DNA from: Straminergon stramineum
Taxonomy: Eukaryota; Streptophyta; Bryopsida; Hypnales; Calliergonaceae
Direction of reading: 5' to 3'
DNA length: 64,000 nucleotides
NCBI GenBank assembly: GCA_963920665.1
Contig: OY987270.1
Coordinates: 14,224,019-14,288,018, forward strand
The notes under the pieces: model-generated
The model's input: only the letters and a program-made list of their open reading frames with translations
Told to the model about the DNA's origin: nothing
The model's database searches: none
Part shown: positions 11,406 to 24,213 of the stretch, piece by piece
Numbering within the stretch: position 1 is the first letter of the stretch
Layout: every line of letters starts with the position of its first letter
Translations under genes and position numbers: made by a program

Positions 11406-11835
11406 GAGCATCCCCACGGCAACTCATTGAGTGCCGCAGACCCGGTGACTGGCCGTGGCTGGCCCACAACATTGCCCCATGGCAAGCACGGCGAGGGCCA
11501 TAAATTGGCCGGCCACGGCCAACTGCCGCGTCTAGCAAGTGGCTCAGCATTGCGTTTCACGGACCTTTCCGACCCCAATGTCGAGGTACCGACCCCAGCT
11601 GGACCTCGAGGAAGTGGAGGAACTCCATTTCATACTTTTTTTTCATTAAATTGTTGAAGGTTAAACTATTAAAAAAATTTAGCCGGATTTGCTGGGCGGA
11701 GTGTCTGTCCTTGGCGTGCTGCGTTGGCCGTTTTGCGGTGGGGAACACGACTACGAGGCTGGCCGGCTGCATCTCCCAGGCACTCCAAACAACTCATTTC
11801 TGCGCCTCTCTCATGCGCCAGCCGTGGGGATGCTC
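11406..11835. mobile_element. Harbinger-like MITE, TTA duplication
   Basis: Ends GAGCATCCCCACGGC and GCCGTGGGGATGCTC, flanked by TTA at 11403-11405 and 11836-11838. It is GC-richer than its surroundings, with repeated 'ggccg' motifs. The open frames inside lie in both strands and look unconstrained. Confidence 0.78.
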
Positions 11836-11865
11836 TTAGTGGACTAAGTTAGTGGACGAGGGCCG

Positions 11866-12090
11866 GGGTGGATTGACCCCCTCGCTTGTCCCCCAAGTCA
11901 ATCCACGGGTGCATGTAAAAAAAAAGACCCCCTATTTTGTGCTTCATTAATTAAGCTTCGAAGGCTCACTAACCTAAGTTTGGGCCTCTGATTGCAAATA
12001 TGAATTCATAATTTGCAAATTTAGTCATGCGTGGAAAATAAAAATTTTCAGAGTTTTCCCTTGGGGACAAGCGAGGGGGTCAATCCCCCC
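11866..12090. mobile_element. 225-bp MITE, GGATTGACCCCCTCGC ends
   Basis: Inverted ends GGATTGACCCCCTCGCTTGT and its near-perfect complement, flanked by GGCCG on both sides (11861-11865, 12091-12095), a possible 5-bp duplication. Related to 8150-8360. Confidence 0.65.
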
Positions 12091-12725
12091 GGCCGTGGAA
12101 CGAGCATGATGCCCAAGCTTATTATGGTAATAACTTATCCTCCGTACTCATTTTCATTACCGTATTTCGGTACTTGTGCTCCTGCATGCGTGTTGGCCAC
12201 GCTACTTGCAAAGAGACCATTTTTTTCCGGCTCCAAGTTGCGGCATTGATGGGTTTGAGGAGAAAAGCTGACTTGAATGGGGACGGAGATTCCCAAGCTT
12301 ATTAAGGTAATAATATATGCTTGGACCATATTGTTTGTGCTCCTCCAAGAGTGTCTGTCGGCTACCCTATTAATTTTGCAATGAGACAATTTTTTTCCGG
12401 CTCCCAGGTTGCAGCATTGATGGTTGAAGGAGAGAAACTGATTCGACTTGGGTCGGAGATTCGGCTGGAATCTGAGAACCGCTTCCTGGGATTGGAAGAG
12501 CACCCGCACAGACACGCTGAACAGTTGGCCGCTCTAGCTCCTGGTGCGCCGGGTCTGGAAATGCTCTCGCACCCTCTCACACCCAAGGATAAAATTCTTG
12601 AGCGGGCCCTCCAAAAATTGAGCTTGACACGGAATCCCTACCTGTTGTTCTTCACCCTCTCCGTGCTCTCCAATTTGAGATTCACGGTTGAGATCTTACC
12701 ATTCCAACAACTCATTGGATAAGCA

Positions 12726-13748
12726 TCAAGAACAGTGTGACCGTGAGGCTCTGTGGCTCTGTGCTACGTAAAGAACAATGTTAGTTTATTGATAGTGGAT
12801 GAAGGGGAAATTTAACAAAAATATTGAAACGAAAATAAATAGTGAGGAAATTGATAAAGATCATTTCATTTTAGGTGGTGAGTATAGGAACTATTTACAT
12901 TAGGTGTAAGCTGTAGCTAACAAATTAGTGAAAATAATTGGAAAATGTATGATTGTAAAATTTTATGCCACTTTGTAAAAAATATTTTGAATATTTGTAG
13001 CAAAACCATGACTTCTATGCAACATTCTCCACTTTGTTATTTTATGTTAAGAAAAATTACTATAGGTTTTTTCATTTCAAGTATGACCAAAAAACAATGT
13101 TGGAAAATTAAGTTCTTTACTATGTTTAACTTTGAAGATTCCTTTAGGATGATATTCTTTATTAGGTGCAATAGATAAACCATTTTCAACAAATGTAATT
13201 GAGGATATTTAATCATTCTTGTACTATTAAGCAATTTAGCCTATCTGTGGCATGGGAAAAGTTCAGGAAAAAATTTCCTTGTGTAGAGAAATAGACTTCA
13301 GGAGGATTTCAAAATTTCTTAAATTTTTCTCCTTAATAAAAAAATAATAACAATTTTTTTCCATGAAGATTCTATTTGTCCCATTCTTGATATGTAGGCA
13401 AAAACCTATTTCCAACCATAGGATGGTTCCAAAATCAATGTAAGGCTTCCAATGTACACATTGTGATCATGTAAGCTTTCAATGTACACTTATCGGACAT
13501 TTTTGTTGTCCCCGGGATCTTGCAGTGCATGAGCTGTCACCTATAATTCATTTGATTAGAAATAGAGTAGCCTAAATTACAAGAATGGGAGGCTGTTCAG
13601 AAATGGGTGATCTCCTTTACGCCACCCATGGGGCTATAGTACATAAAAGTGCTTCTCTTCCTAGGTGGGTGGTTTCCCGGCACTAGGTGTGGGCAAAATG
13701 CAACAATGCATTTGACCACCCATCTAACATGTACATCTAAGGAAGCCC
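12726..13748. other. no gene; AT-rich spacer
   Basis: Only short unconstrained frames on both strands. The opposing frames near 12945-13234 overlap each other and lack codon structure. Confidence 0.3.
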
Positions 13749-13751
13749 TAA

Positions 13752-13897
13752 GGGCGGGCTTCCATGTGGAGTCGGGGCTGGTGAAGTTCACTGATCAGCG
13801 GTAGACAAGGAGTTCCAGAAAAATCGGACACCCATTCCACCGTTGATTGGTGGACTTCACGTCTTTACTGGCCCCGACTCCACATGAAAGCTTGCCC
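13752..13897. mobile_element. 146-bp MITE, TAA duplication
   Basis: Ends GGGCGGGCTTCCATGTGGAG and CTCCACATGAAAGCTTGCCC, flanked by TAA at 13749-13751 and 13898-13900. The inverted repeat continues inward through 'tcggggc' and its partner 'gccccga'. Confidence 0.75.
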
Positions 13898-13900
13898 TAA

Positions 13901-14819
13901 AATAAGTCAAGGGAACAGTTTTGGATTTTGTTGTGGCACTCTATCTTGAGATGGGCCAGTAGACCAAGTAACCAACTCAACCAACTTAGGATCTGCTTAT
14001 TCAGTACCAGCAGAGGTTGAGAAGAACAACTGGACAGTTGGAATAGTCGGCAGTTCTACTGTAGTTTCTACAATTGGAACTCGTTTCATAAGTGAGTTTC
14101 TTCTTAACTCTGTGTTGTTGGTCCCTCTTCATTGGGACACGAGACGTTAAATACCCCCCATCGAGCTATTTCAGGGCCAGCTGGCAGTCTGCATGGTAGC
14201 AAGTGTCGTTCGTCGGCGACGATGCCCAACTCCCGTCCTCGCATTCTCGTTGATCTTCCCTCCATCCTTTGTCTGTTCGGACTGCAAAGCGCCTTCCAAT
14301 AATTTGAAGCGTTTTCCTCAAGAAGCTTGAATCTGATGACAAAGGGGGTCACAAATCCCAAACTTGAAGGGAAGGACACCAGAGAAATTGTGGCGGGTGA
14401 GACAAAGATCGGCAACGCAATTCTGGTAGCATTTGGATGCTTCTCCAAGTGCAAGGGTTTCTACCATAAATCCAAGGGTTTCTGCCATAAATCCAAGGCA
14501 GAAGCGTTGTCGAGTAGAGAGGCCTTGCCTTGGGAAAACGCGGGGCTTCTAGCTGCAACTAAATGTGGTTCAAATAATGGAAGTCTCGTGGCTAAAGTCA
14601 CAAACATAATAATAAATCCCCCCAAATGATGCCATATGAACCAAAATACTATCACCCTTTTATACACCCCTCCAAAGATGTCATCGAGTCTCAATATACC
14701 CCATGTATGGTAAAAAATTGTAGAAACAAAGTCATATCCTTCATGAACTCCCCTCGAAGAAGTGTCTGATAGTTGATTGAGTGCTACGTTCGCTATACAA
14801 ATCCAAACTAAGAGTGTGA
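13901..14819. other. spacer with weak ORFs, nothing recognised
   Basis: A 126-codon minus-strand frame at 14841-14461 and a 100-codon plus frame overlap each other. Neither shows a domain I recognise. A short tandem duplication, 'ataaatccaagggtttc', occurs near 14465-14500. Confidence 0.3.
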
Positions 14820-15420
14820 TATGCCTTTGAAAAGCTAACAAAAAGTTCTACAACCTCTCTAAAATTCACTCAAAACTAAGATATTGTCCGACTTTTATGA
14901 TCGGTCAAAGTTCACCCTTTCCAACTCAAAGGCAGCTCACCTATACTTCACTCTCAAGCTCATAACTTTCTCATACTACCTCCAAGTCAAGAAAATAAAC
15001 CCATTTTGAAAATCTAACATGAACACCTACAAGCTCCCTAAGTTTCACTCAAATACAAAGTATTATCCACATTTCATAGCCTTTCAAAACTCACTCACTT
15101 GGAAACCCGAAAGTATCCCTTCACCCTTTCACTCTCAAGCTCATAACTTTCTCATACTACCTTCAAATCAAGAAAATAAACCCATTTTGAAAATCTAACA
15201 TGAACACCTACAAGCTCCCCAAGTTTCACTCAAATACAAAGTACTGTCCACATTTCATAGCCTTTCAAAGCTCACTCTCTTGAAAGTTTGAGGGAGCTTC
15301 ACAACACTTCACTCCCAAACTCATAACTTACACATATTAACTCCCAAACTCATAACTTACACATATTAACTCCCAAACTTCATGAGCTTTTTGGAAACAC
15401 AAAAACAAGATACACAAGCT
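14820..15420. repeat. tandem repeat, ~180-bp unit, about three copies
   Basis: The block 'ctcaagctcataactttctc' recurs at about 14951 and 15132, and in diverged form at 15312, a period of 180-181 bp. The intervening blocks ('tttcactcaaatacaaagta', 'catttcatagcctttcaaa') recur in step. The last unit contains an internal ~30-bp duplication on 'ctcataacttacacatatta'. Confidence 0.8.
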
Positions 15421-18400
15421 CTCAAAATTTCATTACCAAACTCTCCATGTACAAAGTGCTATCCCCCCCAAAGTAATGGCATCCCTAAGCAAACAAGGAG
15501 GAGGAAGAAGATGATCCTCAATCCCATCCGCCACCTCAACCTCCATGCCATCCACCTAAGTTAGTGGATTTTGGCCACTAAGATGCCACATGGGCCATAA
15601 TACCCACATGGGTCACTTCCTATTCTCGATAAGTCTATCCATATCATCTACGTGAATTTCTAATCCATTAAAAATAAAAATAAGGAAAAAGGTAAAACAA
15701 GCTTTACCTTTTGTTTTTACAACTTCAAACAAACTAACTAATGTATTAAAATATTTTCTAGTATAGAAATCAAAGAACTAAATGTTTGTCAAATAGAGGT
15801 AAAAAAATAGAATTCAAGTGGAGTATAACCCCATTTGTTTCTTGAAACTCTAGAAAAAAAAACCCTCCAATTTAACAAACAATTATGCATTTTCACATAA
15901 TGAACACATTTACAATACGACAACGTGATGTGTGAGATACACAACTAGTTAAACCCCTTCCGTCTCGTGCGGTTGGTGTCTTAACTCTACTTTTGTATGA
16001 CAACACTGCTCAACACCAACAAAATGAAGAAGAAACAAGCAATTAATTCATACACCTATCTTCTCTTGTCCATTGAATCCCTCTAGCTACCTCGTCCCAC
16101 ATTATGCCCCAATCACTCTCCCCTCCTTTGTTCTAATTGAACTGAGTATCTACCTCAAAGCTAGCGCAGAAAAGGATTTGGAGAGTTAAATGGAAGCAAG
16201 AGAAGACCAAAAATAAATTCCTTCAATTCCATGAGAAAGATTTAATTGTCACTATCACATCTATTTGTGTTTCTCCAAATTATTATCTAATGTCTTGGAA
16301 GTTAAAAAACTTGTGGAATTTTGCAAAATCTAGGAGTTGACATGAAAGATTGTCAGAACGACCCTAAGTGACAATTTACGAAGCATTATGGAGTACTTGT
16401 AAAGAAATTTTGAGAGAGACATTGATGGGTGTGAGAATTTCGTGTTAAGCTTGCCTTAATTGCGAGGTCAGTAGCATCATGTTATTGTGTTTCTTAGGTA
16501 AACTTGGCACCAATGAGAGAATGCAAGGAAAGTTTTGTGTCTATCTTTGCGCTTGCTAGGAGTTCAAAAAATGATGTTGCTATGTTTTCAAGTAAGCATA
16601 GCACCTCGAGGTCGAGAAATTAGAGGTTTAGAATGAATCTCGTTGTAGAATCTTACAAAAAGTGCATATGTATCCAATCTCACAGTGCAGAGAAAATGAG
16701 AAACAAGAAGTAGAAGCTCACGGTACAAGGAATGCAAGGATGCGGAAGAGGATTTTTCACAATAGTAGAGACAATTGACCATCTAAATGTGATGCTATAA
16801 GAAGATTGTTGCGTCGGTAGAATAAATCTATCACAACTCTGAATGTGATGCTGTAAGGAGATTGTGATTGAACTATGTAGTTGGTGGGAAAGAGCTTTAA
16901 AATTATTGGACAATGCTCCGTAGCTCTGCAATCTGGACGAATGAAGGAGGTCGACAAGAATGTGAGGACAGGAACTGAGTACCTTCGTCAGCGAACAACC
17001 CTCATTGCAACACAAACTACCAGTTGGGCCTTGAAATAGCTTGATGGTGTGTGTTTAACATCTCGCCATTGGGACCAAGATTGATGGTTTGTTTTTCATT
17101 TTCTTTCTAAGGAAATAGAGCTCAAGTTTTTCCATCTTCATTGGACCCTAAAATAATGGACTAGTGACCATGGAAATCATCACTTCCAGAACCTTGGGAA
17201 TCATTGGTTTCAAAAAAAATTCAAGAGCACTCATTGGAAGTCAAACTATTGTGCAAGACTTTCTCTTTTCACACAAAATTCCAAGGATGAAGAGTTTCAC
17301 TTTTGTCCTACACCAAAGGATTCTTTGTCATTAATTGGCCGAAAAACGGTTGCAATGTCCTTTATGGGTTAATGTCAATTTCAAGAAAGTGGTGATATTT
17401 GAATATTTTGGCACCTTTCAAAACCGGCGTTTCAAAATATAAATCCATACATGATGTAGATTCTAGACCTTTATTGGTAACTTTTGGCACCATAATGGTG
17501 TGAGTTTTAGAAAACCTAATTTGTTTTGTTTTGATGTTTGTTTATTTTCAATTTTTTTTATTACAAGAAAGCAAGCCTAAGTTTTTGTTTTTGTTTTTTA
17601 AAACAATAGGAAAAGTCCAAGAGTTTGGTTTTGGTTTTTTACAGTACAAATGAAAATAGTGGCTATACTACAAGAAGCTCTATTCATGTAGCATTAGCTA
17701 ACATTTTGAGTAAAGTTCTAATCAAACTTCTCACTTATAGCTTTTGTGGATGCAAAAGTTTCCTTCCCTTTGATCTTAGAGAGCCTATAAATTTGTGGTA
17801 AATTGACAATTTTTTGTATTTGTGGTCTTTGCATTCAATTTGTTAGTTATACTTTTGTTTCTTTCTTCAATATTCCCCACCACTTGGTGATGACAAGTCG
17901 GTGCATCCTACAAGACCTTAATCTATCTAACATCTAGTAGGTATAGAGCCAATAGATTATGTTTGCACCAATGACAACAATTAGTAACCAATATTGATAA
18001 GTAAAATCAAATTTATTTAACATCGACGTTGTTAAATGAACGACATTTTCCTACTCTAATACCTTTTAGGACACACATTTTGAAATAGTAATCTATACCA
18101 TTCCAAGTTTATAGAGCTTCATAAATATTTGTATTCCCAATTTTTGGATTCATGAATGAAACCAATTGAACAAAATTGACGATATTTTGGTTAGATGAAG
18201 ATGCCTTTCTTTCTAATATTATTTGGTTGTTGCCCCATATGTTGAGGGTAAATTTTTTTTAAATGTATAATTTTTTCTTCTTTTTAATTCCAAATTAATA
18301 ATGACAATGATTCAATGTTGGTAATGTTCTTTATATAGTTCCAAGTGTCTAATTAGCAAAAGAACTTTCACAAACTCTTTACAATATTAAGCTAGTTGGA

Positions 18401-18602
18401 ATAATTATTTGTCTTTTTCTATTGATGTCTAAAAAATATATTCATATTTTCTTTCAAATTTAATTTGAAAAAAATTCTCTAACTTAAATACAATGTATAT
18501 AAGTGCATTCTTCATTTTTTAAGTAACCTTAACTTTGTAAAGACCAAATGTTCAAATTTCAAACAAATGAACACAAATACTTCTAAAACACACAAAACTA
18601 TC
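15421..18602. other. gene-free AT-rich stretch
   Basis: I see no supported gene. Overlapping minus-strand frames near 16588-17015 include a short imperfect duplication ('aatgtgatgctataagaaga' at 16787 and again near 16849) and look unconstrained. Confidence 0.3.
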
Positions 18603-18725
18603 CACTGGTAGAAAACAAGGTTTATTTCAACAAAATCTAGCTGACACAATTTTCAATTTTTTGCCAAAAAACTGAAAATCGCGTTAGCTAGATTTTGTTG
18701 AAATAAACTTTGTTTTCTACAAGTG
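18603..18725. mobile_element. CACTA-type foldback MITE, ATC duplication
   Basis: Starts CACTGGTAGAAAAC and ends GTTTTCTACAAGTG. The arms pair almost throughout ('tttatttcaacaaaatctag' with its partner near 18690). Flanked by ATC at 18600-18602 and 18726-18728; a 3-bp duplication is typical of CACTA elements. Confidence 0.82.
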
Positions 18726-21324
18726 ATCCCTTCTTCTTTTGGGGGAGATTCTTGTATTAGTATTTGAACATTTGTATATTAGAGATTTAGAAAGTATTTT
18801 TTGACTCAAAGGATACTAATATATTTTATAGTTTCACTTCAAAAAACAACTTTTCTAGTTCAAAAAAAGTCTCTTGAAAAATGACTTTAGTAAGTAAAAT
18901 AAAAATCTTATAAATCACTATAATGAGAGTTTAAAATTTTGAATCTAAAGAATTAAATAATGTGAATATTAAAAAAATTCAATCTAGAATTAACTTTAGA
19001 ATAAGTTTGGAATTTTGTAGATAAAATTTTATTGATAAATATTGGTCAATACAATGGTAGATCAAATTGTATGGCTATGATCTATGGATTATATTTTAAA
19101 AGTTTTGTTTGAAAGTCTTCATTATATCATTATTCTAGATTTCATTTTATAATAAACCTTGAAAATCTTAGAAATTTGGAGTATTCCTTGGTCCTTGTGT
19201 GAATGAAGTCATCCATCAACCTCTTTTTGGCCTCATCATCTTTATTGGGCTAGAATACAAGGTCATACACTCCCTTGCCTCTTTGTTAATAAATTTGAGA
19301 AAAAGAGAATATTGCATTGAAAAATTTCTATGTCAACTTCATTTGTAAAAAACATTGACACCACCTTCAATTGATGGAATTGGGATAGAAATCAAATAAG
19401 ATGGTTTATTATGAAACCAACCATGGACCCAATCTTGCCAAAATGTAAACGATGCATTCATTGTAGAACGTCAATCAAAGAGACAAGATAAGATATTTTA
19501 TTGTTGGAATACATGAAATGAAGATGTTTTGAATAGTCTTTGATTGGTATTCTACAATGACATGCTCAGATTATAGATTTTGATAGAATAATTGGGCCAC
19601 AACAAGGGCATGTACTTAATAGAATGACATGCATGTACTTATTAGACTTATATTTCATTTTTTGGTAATTTTAAAGTCATATGATTTCTTTTATTGATTG
19701 ATATTAATTTGGATAAGAGATTTCATGACCTTACAAAAGATATACAACGGATTCAAACAACCTTGTAACAATATCATTAAAAAAAACAATTGATAAGCCT
19801 ATAATAAGAAAATTTATGAATACATGTAGGAGAAAGGGAAGCCATTCAATTCCTACAACTTGTCATATAATTATTAATAAGAGATGGTAAGTATTCAAAA
19901 AATTATGATACATTATTATAAATTACAATAGTAATTGCTCTTTCAAGAATCTAAGTGAGATTTTATTTTTATGAAATTAATTTGAAAGTTATGTTTATCC
20001 TAAAAATTATCATATGAGTGTTATCTTTACATATTGTATGATAAGATGATCATAAGTTCATAATCCATCCTTAAATGATTTATTAACTCCAATTTTCCTT
20101 GCACATTATATAAGAGTTGTCACCCCAGAATTTGGTATGCATGATAAGTTGTTAAAAAATGCAAGAGTGTGAAACATGGCATTTGCAAATGGATGTTTGA
20201 AAACTGAGGGGGGTTGCAAATCTTGTTCACTAGATACAACATGGCACAAATCTTGTGATCAAGTTCTCAGTTCTAGCTAATCATTGTCAATAAAACCTCA
20301 TAGACATTGAAATGGAAGATTTGGGTGCATCTACAATGGCCCAACCAAAATTTCAAATCCTTTAAACTCGAGGTTCAGAGCGTGACAATTTCATGATAAT
20401 ACTACAAACTCTAAGAGGGAAGTGTTGCCATAATAAAATTTATTTATGAAAACATCAAATACATTATAAGCTAATCTTAGTGTTTATGATTGTAAAATAA
20501 AACTTTAAGCTATGATGTGAAAGTGCCTTTAAAGACATAATCAATGATAAAAACACTTAATGAATACAAAAATGTATTATATAAGTTACAGCAAATACCA
20601 AATAAATAATAAGTCAAATCATAAACATACTTAGGTATGCTCATCTAGAGGCTAGGCCATAATTTTAAACAAGACGTGTAGGCCCTACAAAATCACCAAA
20701 AAAATCATATATTGAAGAAAGTAAACTAAATATCAAATGGTTTGGATGCATGAACAACTTCGGGAGACAAAAGAAGTGCATAATTCCACATAGATTAGTG
20801 GCTCCTGATACACATTAGGATTTAGGATTTACCATGTCCTTGCATTTCCTTAATCCTAAATCATACTTTTTCATCCCTATTTATGAGACCTCTGCAAGGG
20901 ATATGGAAATTTTGTTCATACTAGGGAGATGACACTTCTCCTTTGGAAAACTTAGTTTAAAGGCAAACAACCAAGTGTTACAGACAACAATGTCAAGTAT
21001 TGGATTCATGAACAACTCCAGAAAGAGTTTCCTCATGGTAGTACAACAACGTTCAAAATAAACCAGCAGCTTGTTCAAGGATAGCTGGTAGACTCTGGAA
21101 AAAAATTGTTTGCAATCTGAAAACATTGGCAAAACGTAGGTGAAAAAAATCTATTAAATTTCTATTTAGAATATAAAAATAGAGAAAATAACTAGACTCC
21201 ATACTTGAAAAAACAATTCAATTTGAAAACTAAAGGAAAATAGTTGGTAAAATTCAAAGAATTTTCCAAACACTAGGGTACAACAATCACACAAGTTATA
21301 AGGCTAGATTGGTGTGATACGGCA
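18726..21324. other. gene-free AT-rich stretch
   Basis: Very AT-rich with only short open frames; no domain, repeat family or element end recognised. Confidence 0.3.
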
Positions 21325-21328
21325 TTAA

Positions 21329-21930
21329 CCCCTAGAGGACCCTTGTCGCCTTTGGGGACAAAATGGATTTTGGGAAAGTTCTTATGACCTCAATTTTTAG
21401 TTAAACTTTTTGAAACTTTCTCATAAGATAGAAAAATTGATTAGCTTCATGGGAATATAACTTTTATTTCAATTGGTGCTTGGGAGCAAAAGTTATACCA
21501 TCTTAAACATAATTTTGATGTCACCGGGAAGAAAAATAAATCCACAAAAAACTTGAAATTAAATTTATTTTTTCTTCTTATAGATTACATTTTTGTCTAC
21601 ATGCATAGTTTAAAAAATCCATACAAGAAGTTCCTTCCAATTAATATTAAATTTTATTTACAATTTTTTATTAAAAAATTTAAAAAAATTCTTGAAAAGC
21701 CCCCCAAATTGGATAGCTTATCCCACAGTAATTGTATGAAAAAAACTCATAGAATTAGATTTTTAATCCTACTATTGTCCTCAAAGGATTTTCATTTCAT
21801 GTATATAATTACATTATGGATTCCTTGTTGAAAGGGCTACAAGATCTTTTTACATTAAAACAAATTAAATCCCTTGAGATTGGACTAAAATGCATCATAA
21901 GTGATTATAAGTAGGGCCATGTAATACGGA
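21329..21930 (+). mobile_element. TTAA-flanked element type B (right end unclear)
   Basis: TTAA at 21325-21328 is followed by CCCCTAGAGGACCC. The first ~200 bp match, in reverse complement, the right end of the element at 2932-3845. The right boundary is not clear; a type A element starts directly after, at 21935. Confidence 0.5.
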
Positions 21931-21934
21931 TTAA

Positions 21935-22184
21935 CCCCTCAAGGACCAAGGAGACCACTTTGGTCTTTTTTAAAATTTGGGTAGGCTTTGTCAACTTCAT
22001 AATTTGGAATTTTTGTATGAATTTCTTAGGATGGATGCTATTCATTGTAATCTATGTGTAAAACTTTGTTTCACGTCATTCTGATAAATATTGCAAAAGT
22101 TAGAAGGATTTTTTCATTTCCATTTTAAAATAAATTTGACATGTATTTTTCAACCCATTTTTCAACATATTGACTAATTAAATG
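21935..22184 (+). mobile_element. TTAA-flanked element type A, left part of split copy
   Basis: TTAA at 21931-21934, then CCCCTCAAGGACCAAGG. It runs to 'actaattaaatgta' where the mariner element begins. Its continuation is at 50005-50268. It is shorter than the 9058-9953 copy because of an internal deletion. Confidence 0.75.
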
Positions 22185-22186
22185 TA

Positions 22187-24211
22187 CTCCCTCCATCCCA
22201 AAATGATCTTCTTGTTTGACAAAATGTTAGGGATTAAGGTCAAAAATCAATATTTTTCAATTCCGTTTTGAAATATAAATAAAAGACAAAATTGTCCTAT
22301 CATTCTCGAAATTGAAGCTTCGGATTCATTCAAAAATCATAATTATGTGGCTTTAAGCCTTTAAAATGTGTCTTTTGGAGGCCTTTATTGAGGAGCACCG
22401 CTAGCCAATGAAATTCACAGTTCCCGCGTTATCTATTGAACCTCGTGCCTTCCCGCAACATGAGCTGTAGTTCTCGCGTTAGCCCTAGCCACAACATAAA
22501 ACCGCATTTGTGCTGCTACTTCGCAGCTACTACGAAACAACAAATCTAAAAATAAATGGTGTAGAACCTACACCCTGCTAACATTGTGTTGATTTTGTGC
22601 TCCTGCATTCAACTGGGTTGAGTGCAATAAAAAGGAATTTTGACTTTGCTTTCTGTTGTCTAAGCACTTTGGCATCGGTCCCATGCTTTGTAAGTTGCTA
22701 AAATGGAATCCTCTACCTCAAGCAAAAGACTTTTGGCGTCCATGCCGGGTATGCGTCAACTTCGATCATTATTGTTACAAAAGTAAAGATGAAGAGGTAG
22801 CTAAGCTTGGTGGAATGAACACAGATTTACAGGGTAACTCAGTGAGCAAACACTATTTAAAGGTAACAAAAACTGTCACCAACATGTCAAAAGCATTGGA
22901 CGTTTGGCAACGCAATCGTAGTGGTGGTGTACAAAGTCCAATGTTGATGTGTTCTACTCTACATTTTCACAACTCCACCTCTTCTTTGGTGTATCGACAA
23001 GTACGTGCGTGCATACTCACTATCTCTCCAATTGAAGGAATTCCAGATTGCCACCTATCAAACAACCCCTTCGAAACACTATTGAGATTCCTTTTGGAGG
23101 CAAGCACGTAGTCATGATGGGTATTGTTCAAGCAAGTCAATCGAGGTTTCCAGGTGAGTTGATGGCTATGTATTTTGGAGTTTCTTGGTTGTTGGAATAA
23201 CAATATTGAATGATTTTTGCGTAGAGTGAAAATCTCAAAATATTCGATCAATTACTAGGTTCAAAGTATGCTTCAACCTTCACGGTTCGCCTTTTTTTCT
23301 TCACCTTTTTCTAGGCAATGTTTCCATCATCCAAATTATATATGGATTTGTATTAAGAATTTGTAATTTTATAAACTTAGATTCAGACTTGAAGACTCTC
23401 AGTGAATTACCATACAATGTGTATTGCATTTGGTATTGTCATTGAAGACATTATAGGCGTGAGAAAGAATTGCTTTAGAGCTTTGGTAATTAGACAACAT
23501 TTAGATGTCCAAATGATTGTGTTTTCAATTTGTGCACTACCAAGGTTTTTTATTTTTTGTAGAAGTTCTTTGTGAATCCCTTGAATTCTTTATTCTTGGT
23601 AAGTGAAAGGAGTTTGCAATGCATCAAAGAACATGACATTTAGGTACCATATGCCAAAGTTAGGAAGGGTCAAATTTTTTTCTCATACATGTTTTAAAAT
23701 CTTTTCTTCAATATTTATTTTGGAGACTTGAGGGACCTTATGCAAAAGTTAGGAAGGGTCAAAGTTTCTTTTGGTACATGTTCTAAATTCGTTCCTTTAG
23801 TATTGGTTTTAGAGACATTTGATTACCATATGCAAAAGTTTAGAAGGGTCATCGTTTCTTTTGGTAGATGTTCTAAAATGTTTACCATTCTACAGATGGA
23901 ATAATTGCCACTAGAATGGCATGTTTACAAGGAGTTGCTCATCTCCATAGGCAAACAGGGTAGCATTTGTTTTTTTTTTCTTGATAAAATCATATTGAGT
24001 ACTCTGTATTTCAATGTTTCTAGTGATATGAGTGTTGTTGACATGAGTAATATGATCATTTAGTAGGTGTTATTGCATAAATAAGTTCAAAAGGAAATGT
24101 ACTATTTGTTTGACCTCATTTGTGTATGTTTCAATTCTCTTTTGTTATTCATATGTTGAACCTAAAAGCAACATAAGGCTTCATTATTAAGGTCATTTCA
24201 TTCTCTTGCAG
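22187..24211. other. mariner 5' region before the transposase exon
   Basis: Holds the left TIR, an unrecognised 151-codon open frame (22656-23111) and a run of imperfect repeats of 'atgcaaaagttaggaagggtca' type near 23660, 23740 and 23830. A TTGCAG acceptor at its end implies an upstream non-coding or coding exon that I cannot place. Confidence 0.4.
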
Positions 24212-24213
24212 GG

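Larger units (their letters stand above)
10650..12725 (+). repeat. dispersed repeat Y, copy 2
   Basis: Contains the Y blocks in order: 'cccttattagtttggaattt' (10777), 'ggaatgaacctgtttgccac' (11375), 'gcatgatgcccaagctta' (12103), an internal ~190-bp duplication (12100-12290 and 12290-12470), 'ggagattcggctggaat' (12455), 'attgagcttgacacggaatc' (12618) and 'ttccaacaactcattgga' (12701). It is interrupted by MITEs at 11406-11835 and 11866-12090. Confidence 0.65.

Noticed and set aside
14461..14841. 126-codon minus-strand frame with hydrophobic segment
   Set aside because: Overlaps an opposing frame and borders a tandem repeat; no homology pattern.
22656..23111. 151-codon plus-strand frame near the mariner left end
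   Set aside because: No domain recognised and no clear link to the transposase exon; kept only as a note in the mariner 5' region.
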